Shown in pieces: positions 13,596 to 20,032 of a stretch of DNA of 20,032 bases (positions within the stretch are counted from its first letter, which is position 1; each line of letters starts with the position of its first letter). Source of the stretch: an uncultured Blautia sp. (lineage in GTDB: Bacteria; Bacillota; Clostridia; Lachnospirales; Lachnospiraceae). The translations under genes and the position numbers were made by a program. The stretch is taken from assembly GCA_937900135.1 (NCBI GenBank), contig CALCDJ010000008.1, positions 1-20,032 on the forward strand. Direction: 5' to 3'. The notes beneath the pieces were generated by a model. The model made no database searches, was not told the origin of the DNA, and saw only the letters and a list, made by a program, of their open reading frames with translations.

Positions 13596-16500
13596 ATGAG
13601 TAACGTAAGACGTGTTTACGTAGAAAAGAAACCAGAATTTGCTGTGCAGGCAAAGGAATTAAAGCACGAGATCAGCAGCTATCTTGGAATTAAAACAGTA
13701 ACAGCAGTACATGTGCTGATCCGCTACGATGTAGAAAATATTTCCGATGAGGTATTTGAAAAAGCATGCAAAACCGTATTTTCCGAGCCTCCGGTAGATG
13801 ATTTATATTTAGAAACATATAAACTTTCAGAAGGCGCTCATGTATTTTCTGTAGAGTACCTTCCAGGACAGTTTGACCAGAGAGCAGACTCTGCAGTGCA
13901 GTGCGTACAGTTCTTAAATGAAGAAGCAAAGCCCATCATTCGTTCCGCGACTACCTATGTGGTGGAAGGTGAGATTTCTGAGGAAGAGTTTGCTGCAATC
14001 AAAAACCACTGCATTAACCCGGTGGATTCCAGAGAAACAGGAATGGAGAAACCGGAAACACTGGTAACTGTGTTTGAGGATCCAGAAGATGTAAAGATTT
14101 TTGATGGTTTCCAGGAAATGCCAGAGGCAGAATTAAAAGAATTATACGATTCTTTAAATCTTGCCATGACATTTAAGGATTTCCTTCATATTCAGAAGTA
14201 TTTTAAGGGAGAAGAAAAACGTGACCCATCCATGACAGAGATTCGTGTACTGGATACGTATTGGTCTGATCACTGCCGTCACACCACCTTCTCCACAGAA
14301 CTTACGGACGTGAAGTTTGACGAGGGAGATTACAAAGAGCCTATCGTTGCTACTTATAAGAAGTATCTTGCAGACAGAGAGGTCCTTTATAAAGGAAGAG
14401 ATGACAAATTCGTCTGCCTGATGGATCTGGCTCTTACTGCTATGAAGAAATTAAAAGCAGAAGGTAAATTAGAGGATCAGGAAGAATCCGATGAGATCAA
14501 TGCCTGCAGTATTGTGGTTCCTGTGGACGTAGATGGAAAAGAAGAAGAATGGCTGATCAACTTTAAAAATGAAACACACAACCATCCCACAGAAATTGAG
14601 CCTTTCGGCGGTGCAGCCACCTGTCTTGGCGGCGCTATCCGTGATCCGCTTTCCGGACGTACCTATGTATATCAGGCAATGCGTGTGACTGGCGCAGCAG
14701 ATCCTACTGTTTCTGTACAGGAAACGCTTAAGGGAAAACTGCCTCAGAAGAAACTGGTTCGCGGCGCAGCGCACGGCTACAGCTCCTATGGTAACCAGAT
14801 TGGTCTGGCTACCGGTTACGTAAAAGAAGTATATCATCCCAATTATGTGGCAAAACGTATGGAAATCGGTGCCGTATTAGGCGCAGCTCCAAGACGTGCC
14901 GTAATCCGTGAAAATTCTGATCCGGGAGATATTATCATCCTTCTTGGCGGACGTACCGGTCGTGACGGTATCGGCGGCGCTACCGGCTCCTCCAAAGTGC
15001 ATACAGAGGCATCCATTGAAGTATGCGGCGCAGAAGTACAGAAAGGAAATGCGCCTACAGAACGTAAAATTCAGCGTATGTTCCGCAGAGAAGAAGTGAG
15101 CTGCATCATTAAGAAATGTAACGACTTCGGCGCTGGCGGTGTGTCTGTTGCCATCGGTGAGCTGGCAGCAGGTCTTCGTGTGGATCTGGACAAGGTTCCG
15201 AAAAAATACGCAGGTCTGGATGGAACAGAGATTGCAATCTCTGAATCCCAGGAACGTATGGCAGTTGTGGTAGACCCCAAAGATGTGGATAAATTCCTTG
15301 GATTTGCCAATGAAGAAAACCTGGAGGCAATTCCGGTTGCAGTGGTAACAGAAGATCCTCGTCTGGTACTGGTTTGGAGAGGAAAAGAAATTGTAAACAT
15401 TTCCAGAGCCTTCCTGGATACCAATGGTGCTCATCAGGAAACAACTGTAGAAGTAGAAATTCCCAATAAAGAAGGCAATCTGTTTGCAGAACGCCCGGAA
15501 GTTACCGATGTCAAAGTGAAATGGCTGGAAACTCTGGCTGATTTAAACGTATGCTCCCAGAAGGGCCTTGTGGAAATGTTCGACGGTTCCATTGGCGCCG
15601 GAAGCGTTCTTATGCCTCATGGCGGAAAATATCAGTTGACAGAAACTCAGGCAATGGTTGCCAAGGTTCCTGTCTTAAATGGAAAAACAAACACAGTAAC
15701 CATGATGAGTTATGGTTTTGATCCCTATCTGTCTTCCTGGAGCCCCTATCACGGAGCTGCTTATGCGGTGACAGAGTCTGTGGCAAGAATTGTGGCAGCA
15801 GGTGGAGATTACAAGAAGATTCGTTTCACCTTCCAGGAATACTTCCGTCGTATGACAGAAGATCCTAAGAGATGGAGCCAGCCTTTTGCAGCACTTCTCG
15901 GTGCATATGAGGCGCAGATCGGTTTCGGTCTTCCTTCCATCGGTGGAAAAGACAGTATGTCCGGTACCTTTAACGAGATTGATGTACCCCCGACACTGGT
16001 TTCCTTTGCCGTGGATGTGGCAAAATTACAGGATGTGATCACTCCGGAACTGAAAAAAGCAGGAAGCAAACTGGTATGGCTAAGAGCGCCGAAGGATTCG
16101 TATGATCTTCCAGATTATCCGGCTCTTATGGATCAGTACGAAAAACTCCATGGAGATATGCAGGCTGGTCGTGTACTTTCTGCTTATGCGCTGGATCGTC
16201 ACGGACTTGCAGCAGCTGTAAGTAAAATGGCTTTTGGTAACGCTATGGGCGTGAAAATTGAGCATAATCTTGATCCAAGAGATTTCTTTGCACCAGGCTT
16301 TGGAGATCTGGTTCTGGAAGTTCCATCTGACAAGGTGGGAGAACTTTCCATTACCTATACCGTAATTGGTGAAGTTACAGCAGATGGCAAATTCTCTTAT
16401 GGAAATACAGAAATTACCCTGGATGAAGCTTGCCATGCATGGAAAGAAACTCTGGAAAAAGTATTTAAAACAGAATCCGGAGAAAAGAAAAATTCCGTAG

Positions 16501-17393
16501 GTGTATATTTTGCAAAACCGGAAGATCCGGAAGCAACTTACGATAAAGGCCTGTACTCTACAAAAAATATTTATGTATGTAAGAATAAAGTGGCAAAACC
16601 GCGGGTATTCATCCCGGTATTCCCTGGAACCAACTGCGAATATGACAGTACCCGTGCATTTGAACGTGCAGGTGCAGAGGTTGATGTAAAGGTATTTAAG
16701 AACCTGACAGCAGAAGATATCCGCGATTCTGTGGAAATCTTTGAAAAGTCCATTAACCAGGCGCAGATGATCATGTTCCCAGGCGGATTCTCTGCAGGGG
16801 ATGAACCAGATGGCTCTGCAAAATTCTTTGCAACTGCTTTCCAGAATGCAAAGATTAAAGAAGCAGTTATGAAGCTGTTAAATGAAAGAGATGGTCTGGC
16901 CCTGGGTATCTGTAATGGTTTCCAGGCTCTGATTAAGCTTGGTCTGGTTCCATATGGAGAAATCTGCGGACAGAAAGAAGATTCTCCAACACTGACCTAC
17001 AATACCATTGGACGTCATATTTCCAAGATGGTTTATACGAAGGTGGTCAGCAACAAATCTCCATGGCTGGCTCAGGCAGAGCTTGGCGGGGTATATTGTA
17101 ACCCGGCATCCCACGGAGAGGGACGTTTTGTGGCAAACGAAGAGTGGATTGGCAGACTCATTGCCAATGGTCAGATTGCAACACAGTATGTAGACCTTAA
17201 TGGCGAGCTTTGTCAGGATGAAGAGTGGAACGTAAATGGTTCCTACTACAACATCGAAGGTATCACAAGCCCAGATGGACGTGTACTTGGAAAGATGGCT
17301 CACAGCGAACGTAGAGACGATGGTGTGGCTATGAACATCTATGGCGAACAGGATATTAAGATTTTTGAATCTGGTGTGGCTTACTTTAAATAA
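13596..17393 (+). CDS. purL: Phosphoribosylformylglycinamidine synthase, single-chain
   Basis: A 1265-residue enzyme of de novo purine synthesis that makes FGAM from FGAR, glutamine and ATP. The N-terminal PurS-like region is followed by the synthase domains with the signature YWSDHCRHTTF (His226), NETHNHPTEIEPFGGAATC and GGAIRDPLSGRTYVYQAMR. The C-terminal glutaminase domain has FPGGFSAGDEPDGSA, the nucleophile Cys1106 in GICNGFQAL, and His1173 and Glu1175 in SHGEGRF, matching the Salmonella triad spacing. ATG 13596 is chosen because AGAAAGGAG precedes it; an in-frame TTG at 13500 has no such site. Most Bacilli split this enzyme into PurS, PurQ and PurL; the fused form is seen in proteobacteria and many Lachnospiraceae. 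No other pur genes adjoin. Confidence 0.97.
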   Translation: MSNVRRVYVEKKPEFAVQAKELKHEISSYLGIKTVTAVHVLIRYDVENISDEVFEKACKTVFSEPPVDDLYLETYKLSEGAHVFSVEYLPGQFDQRADSAVQCVQFLNEEAKPIIRSATTYVVEGEISEEEFAAIKNHCINPVDSRETGMEKPETLVTVFEDPEDVKIFDGFQEMPEAELKELYDSLNLAMTFKDFLHIQKYFKGEEKRDPSMTEIRVLDTYWSDHCRHTTFSTELTDVKFDEGDYKEPIVATYKKYLADREVLYKGRDDKFVCLMDLALTAMKKLKAEGKLEDQEESDEINACSIVVPVDVDGKEEEWLINFKNETHNHPTEIEPFGGAATCLGGAIRDPLSGRTYVYQAMRVTGAADPTVSVQETLKGKLPQKKLVRGAAHGYSSYGNQIGLATGYVKEVYHPNYVAKRMEIGAVLGAAPRRAVIRENSDPGDIIILLGGRTGRDGIGGATGSSKVHTEASIEVCGAEVQKGNAPTERKIQRMFRREEVSCIIKKCNDFGAGGVSVAIGELAAGLRVDLDKVPKKYAGLDGTEIAISESQERMAVVVDPKDVDKFLGFANEENLEAIPVAVVTEDPRLVLVWRGKEIVNISRAFLDTNGAHQETTVEVEIPNKEGNLFAERPEVTDVKVKWLETLADLNVCSQKGLVEMFDGSIGAGSVLMPHGGKYQLTETQAMVAKVPVLNGKTNTVTMMSYGFDPYLSSWSPYHGAAYAVTESVARIVAAGGDYKKIRFTFQEYFRRMTEDPKRWSQPFAALLGAYEAQIGFGLPSIGGKDSMSGTFNEIDVPPTLVSFAVDVAKLQDVITPELKKAGSKLVWLRAPKDSYDLPDYPALMDQYEKLHGDMQAGRVLSAYALDRHGLAAAVSKMAFGNAMGVKIEHNLDPRDFFAPGFGDLVLEVPSDKVGELSITYTVIGEVTADGKFSYGNTEITLDEACHAWKETLEKVFKTESGEKKNSVGVYFAKPEDPEATYDKGLYSTKNIYVCKNKVAKPRVFIPVFPGTNCEYDSTRAFERAGAEVDVKVFKNLTAEDIRDSVEIFEKSINQAQMIMFPGGFSAGDEPDGSAKFFATAFQNAKIKEAVMKLLNERDGLALGICNGFQALIKLGLVPYGEICGQKEDSPTLTYNTIGRHISKMVYTKVVSNKSPWLAQAELGGVYCNPASHGEGRFVANEEWIGRLIANGQIATQYVDLNGELCQDEEWNVNGSYYNIEGITSPDGRVLGKMAHSERRDDGVAMNIYGEQDIKIFESGVAYFK

Positions 17394-17426
17394 AGTCAGA
17401 CCCTAAAAGAATAAATTATTTACCAG

Positions 17427-17461
17427 TCAGGGCAAAGAGCATAAGTGGCTTTTTGCCCTGA
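17427..17461 (+). terminator. Weak terminator-like hairpin after purL
   Basis: TCAGGGCAAA (17427-17436) pairs with TTTGCCCTGA (17452-17461). The following TAAAGTTTTG is only a poor T tract, so termination may be partial or read-through into fbp possible. Confidence 0.5.
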
Positions 17462-17504
17462 TAAAGTTTTGGGAGAATAATAGACAGAAAAGCAGGAGAA
17501 TGGT

Positions 17505-17533
17505 TTGCGTTATGATTGCAACAGAGGTAAAAT
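17505..17533 (+). promoter_or_regulatory. Promoter of fbp
   Basis: TTGCGT (17505-17510), 17 bp, TAAAAT (17528-17533), 31 bp before the start codon. Confidence 0.6.
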
Positions 17534-17564
17534 AGAATGAGAAAAACAAACCAGGGAGGAGCAT

Positions 17565-19499
17565 ATGAGGAATCTTGATTATTTAAAGCTATTGGCAAGG
17601 GAATACCCAAGTATTAAATCTGCGTCCAGTGAGATCATCAATCTGACAGCTATCCGTGGGCTTCCAAAAGGGACAGAGTATTTTTTCAGTGATTTGCATG
17701 GAGAACACGAAGCATTCATTCATTTATTAAAAAGTTCGTCTGGTGTGATCCGGGAAAAAATCAAAACAACTTTTGGACATATTATTCCAGAGGAAGAGCA
17801 GATAGAGCTGGCGAATCTGATTTATTATCCGGAGCGCATTCTGAAAAAACTGGAGAATGAAGGACGGGTCAGCGATGACTGGCGGAAGGTAACAATCTAT
17901 CGTCTGGTACAAATCTGCAAGGAGGTATCTTCCAAATATACCAGATCCAAGGTGCGTAAGAAAATGCCAAAGGAATTTGCCTATATCATCGATGAACTTC
18001 TTCACGTGGATTACACCGATGAAAATAAAAAGGTATATTATAGCCAGATTGTGTATTCTATTATTGATATTGATATGGCGGAGAAATTTATCATTGCGCT
18101 GTGTGAACTGATCCAGAATTTAACCATTGACAGTCTGCATATCATTGGAGATATCTTTGACAGAGGCCCAAGAGCGGATAAGATCATGAATGAACTGATG
18201 CGTTTTCATGATGTGGATATTCAGTGGGGAAATCATGATATCTCCTGGATGGGGGCTGCAACAGGAAATCTGGCCTGTATCTGCAATGTACTAAGGATTG
18301 CCATAAGCTACAATGGATTTGATGTTCTGGAAGACGGTTATGGTATTAATCTGCGTCCTTTGTCCATGTTTGCAGCCAGAGTGTACCAGAAAGACCCCTG
18401 TACACGTTTTATGCCCCATATTCTGGATCAGAATATCTATGATGCAGTGGATCCTGGACTTGCGGCAAAAATGCACAAAGCCATTGCTGTGATCCAGTTT
18501 AAAGTAGAAGGCCAGATTATCAAACGTCATCCGGAATACAAGATGGAAGAGCGGCTTCTTCTGGAAAAGGTAAATTACCAGGAGGGAACTGTTGAAATTG
18601 GCGGAAAAATTTACCCAATGCTGGATCAGATGTTCCCCACCATTGATCCTTCTGATCCTTTAAAATTAACTCCAGAGGAGGAAGAACTTCTTCATACCTT
18701 ACATATGTCCTTTGAACACAGCGAACTTCTTCATAAGCATATTAAGTTTTTGTATTCCAATGGGGGAATGTATCTGTGCTGTAACTCCAATCTTCTTTAT
18801 CACGGATGTATTCCTATGAAAAAGGATGGAACCTTTGAGGGAATGATGTATAAGGGAGAACTTCTGACTGGAAAAAAACTGATGGATCATATTGATCGGA
18901 AGGTACAGAATGCTTATTTTCTTCCAGAGGGACATGAAGAAAAGGAGGATGCCAGAGATTTTATGTGGTATCTCTGGTGCGGCGCAAAATCACCTGTGTT
19001 TGGAAAAGATAAAATGACTACTTTTGAACATTATTTTTTGGAGGATAAAGAGCTTTCTAAGGAACATCTGAATCCCTATTATCAGTTAAGCCAGAAAGAA
19101 GAGTATTGTAATAAGATTCTGGCAGAATTTGGATTGCCTGCAGAACGTTCTCATATTATCAACGGACATGTTCCTGTGAAGATTAAGGATGGAGAGAAAC
19201 CATTAAAGGCAAATGGAAAGTTATATATCATTGATGGGGGATTGTCTAAGGCCTATCAGGCTCGTACAGGAATCGCCGGTTATACGCTGATATCCACATC
19301 TACCCATTTAGCGCTTGCGGAACATAAGCCATTTCATCCGGACCAGGAGAATACCCCCTTTGTTTCCATTGTAGAAAAAATGAAACAGAGAGTGATGGTG
19401 GAGGATACTGATCTGGGAAAAGAATTGGAGGCTAAAATTCAAGATCTGAAAGAACTGGTATATGCCTATCGGGAAGGAGTACTGAAGGAAAGACCGTAA
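17565..19499 (+). CDS. fbp: Class III fructose-1,6-bisphosphatase
   Basis: A 644-residue enzyme of the Firmicutes-type FBPase class III (B. subtilis counterpart about 670 residues). It hydrolyses fructose-1,6-bisphosphate to fructose-6-phosphate in gluconeogenesis. It belongs to the metallophosphoesterase superfamily: FSDLHGEHEAF (Asp43, His45), GDIFDRGP (Asp196, Asp199) and GNHDISWMG (Asn223, His224, Asp225) are the metal-binding motifs, and INGHVPVK and IIDGGLSKAYQ towards the C-terminus complete the site. The ribosome-binding site is GGGAGGAG. It is unrelated in sequence to class I and II FBPases. It has its own promoter and is followed by a terminator. Intact and full length. Confidence 0.96.
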   Translation: MRNLDYLKLLAREYPSIKSASSEIINLTAIRGLPKGTEYFFSDLHGEHEAFIHLLKSSSGVIREKIKTTFGHIIPEEEQIELANLIYYPERILKKLENEGRVSDDWRKVTIYRLVQICKEVSSKYTRSKVRKKMPKEFAYIIDELLHVDYTDENKKVYYSQIVYSIIDIDMAEKFIIALCELIQNLTIDSLHIIGDIFDRGPRADKIMNELMRFHDVDIQWGNHDISWMGAATGNLACICNVLRIAISYNGFDVLEDGYGINLRPLSMFAARVYQKDPCTRFMPHILDQNIYDAVDPGLAAKMHKAIAVIQFKVEGQIIKRHPEYKMEERLLLEKVNYQEGTVEIGGKIYPMLDQMFPTIDPSDPLKLTPEEEELLHTLHMSFEHSELLHKHIKFLYSNGGMYLCCNSNLLYHGCIPMKKDGTFEGMMYKGELLTGKKLMDHIDRKVQNAYFLPEGHEEKEDARDFMWYLWCGAKSPVFGKDKMTTFEHYFLEDKELSKEHLNPYYQLSQKEEYCNKILAEFGLPAERSHIINGHVPVKIKDGEKPLKANGKLYIIDGGLSKAYQARTGIAGYTLISTSTHLALAEHKPFHPDQENTPFVSIVEKMKQRVMVEDTDLGKELEAKIQDLKELVYAYREGVLKERP

Positions 19500-19524
19500 G
19501 AAAAAAGGAATATTTCCAGGTTGA

Positions 19525-19583
19525 GAAGTGTGAAGGGGAAGCTCCAGGTGAGAAAGGAGCCTTCTCCTTACGCTTATTTCTTG
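19525..19583 (+). terminator. Probable terminator of fbp
   Basis: A long imperfect hairpin: the 5' arm AAGTGTGAAGGGGAAGCTCC (19525-19544) pairs with GGAG CCTTCTCC TTACGCTT (ending at 19575), with wobbles and single-base bulges, then TATTTCTTGGATTTT. Confidence 0.6.
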
Positions 19584-19641
19584 GATTTTCATAGTTTTCA
19601 AAACTTTTTCAAAAATTTTTTCAAAAAAAACAAAAAAGGTG

Positions 19642-19671
19642 TTGACATTTCCTGTCAAATGATAGTATAAT
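19642..19671 (+). promoter_or_regulatory. Promoter of the tRNA cluster
   Basis: TTGACA (19642-19647), 18 bp, TATAAT (19666-19671). A/T tracts at 19596-19637 upstream resemble an UP element, as expected for a strong stable-RNA promoter. The -35 is half of an inverted repeat, TTGACA-TTTCC-TGTCAA. Confidence 0.85.
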
Positions 19672-19715
19672 AGCAAAGCAAGTTACGGAGAGGAACACAT
19701 CTCCGGGGCATATAT

Positions 19716-19788
19716 GGGGTCTTAGCTCAGCTGGGAGAGCATCTGCCTTACAAGCAGAGGGTCATAGGTTCGAGCCCTATAGGCCCCA
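19716..19788 (+). tRNA. tRNA-Val (anticodon UAC)
   Basis: 73 nt with a full cloverleaf. The acceptor GGGGTCT pairs with AGGCCCC and the discriminator is A. The D-arm is GCTC...GAGC. The anticodon stem TCTGC/GCAGA encloses the loop CTTACAA, and the T-arm is GGTTCGAGCCC. CCA is not encoded. A hairpin CGGAGA/TCTCCG (19686-19691 with 19700-19705) lies in the 5' leader. Confidence 0.98.
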
Positions 19789-19804
19789 TATCTAAGAAAA
19801 ATAT

Positions 19805-19878
19805 GGCGAGATAGCTCAGTTGGCTAGAGCATACGGTTCATACCCGTAGTGTCGAGGGTTCAAATCCCCCTCTCGCTA
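19805..19878 (+). tRNA. tRNA-Met (anticodon CAU, elongator type)
   Basis: 74 nt. The acceptor GGCGAGA pairs with TCTCGCT (G-U at the first pair) and the discriminator is A. The anticodon stem TACGG/CCGTA encloses the loop TTCATAC. The absence of the three G-C pairs in the anticodon stem argues against the initiator, and the loop differs from the CTCATAA usual in tRNA-Ile2, so it is assigned as elongator Met. CCA is not encoded. It lies 16 nt after tRNA-Val. Confidence 0.92.
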
Positions 19879-19880
19879 CT

Positions 19881-19911
19881 TAACCGAACAGCATTTCGAT
19901 GCTGATGGTTA
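19881..19911 (+). other. UUCG-capped hairpin in the tRNA spacer
   Basis: TAACC (19881-19885) pairs with GGTTA (19907-19911), and CAGCAT (19889-19894) with ATGCTG (19899-19904), capped by a stable TTCG tetraloop. It begins two nt after the tRNA-Met end and has no T tract. A second hairpin, CGTATC-ATG-GATACG (19959-19973), precedes the next tRNA. They are likely processing or folding elements of the precursor. Confidence 0.5.
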
Positions 19912-19984
19912 GCGCAGAAGATGAAGAATAAGCTTTCGTTTACTGCATAAGATCTTGTCGTATCATGGATACGCACATATATAT

Positions 19985-20032
19985 GGGGTCTTAGCTCAGC
20001 TGGGAGAGCATCTGCCTTACAAGCAGAGGGTC
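19985..20032 (+). tRNA. tRNA-Val (anticodon UAC), second copy, cut by window edge
   Basis: The first 48 nt are identical to the tRNA-Val at 19716, through the anticodon loop CTTACAA and into the variable region; the rest is beyond the window. Its upstream sequence differs from that of the first copy apart from a short ATAT, so only the tRNA itself is repeated. Confidence 0.95.

Noticed and set aside
14469..15444. Several minus-strand frames of 110-185 residues
   Set aside because: All are antisense to purL and none has a plausible start site or family motif.

Overview
The window reads as a chromosomal segment of a low-to-mid GC Gram-positive anaerobe, most likely a Lachnospiraceae (Clostridia) gut bacterium. 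Supporting points are a long L17 of 178 residues, a one-chain PurL of about 1265 residues, a class III fructose-bisphosphatase, the MurT/GatD pair, a stand-alone rubredoxin, strong GGAGG ribosome-binding sites and TTGACA/TTGCAT-17-TATAAT promoters. The genus cannot be fixed from sequence reading alone.

Layout. Positions 1-1480 are accessory and partly decayed. They hold the 3' part of a membrane-anchored HRDISPxN-type Ser/Thr kinase, about 500 bp of frame-broken former coding DNA, and a five-copy degenerate tandem repeat with a 51 bp period. From 1487 to 5146 lies the alpha operon (rpmJ, rpsM, rpsK, rpsD, rpoA, rplQ) with its own promoter, a leader hairpin, a highly structured 287 nt rpmJ-rpsM gap and a strong terminator. 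From 5212 to 8398 a consensus promoter precedes a membrane-anchored GDPD/PI-PLC-like protein and then murT-gatD, which amidates lipid II. A rubredoxin gene and an orphan ChvE-like sugar-binding lipoprotein gene follow; the rubredoxin has its own promoter and each is followed by a terminator.

From 10187 to 13406, xpt (minus strand) diverges from a small unknown gene. Next come a CsoR/FrmR-type metal-sensing repressor with a His-rich N-terminal arm and an Mrp/NBP35 Fe-S carrier ATPase, which form a likely two-gene unit, and then a LysR regulator on the minus strand. That regulator is divergent from purL (13596-17393), which is followed by fbp class III (17565-19499). The window ends in a tRNA cluster, Val(UAC)-Met(CAU)-Val(UAC, cut by the window edge), with its own promoter and hairpins in the spacers.

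The strongest undescribed-looking signal is RNA structure around rpmJ/rpsM. It comprises a three-hairpin junction closed by a long-range helix, a competing hairpin that uses the same strand, and a possible pseudoknot that would cover the start of the rpsM Shine-Dalgarno sequence. This looks like an autogenous ribosomal-protein leader. The housekeeping protein genes themselves are ordinary.
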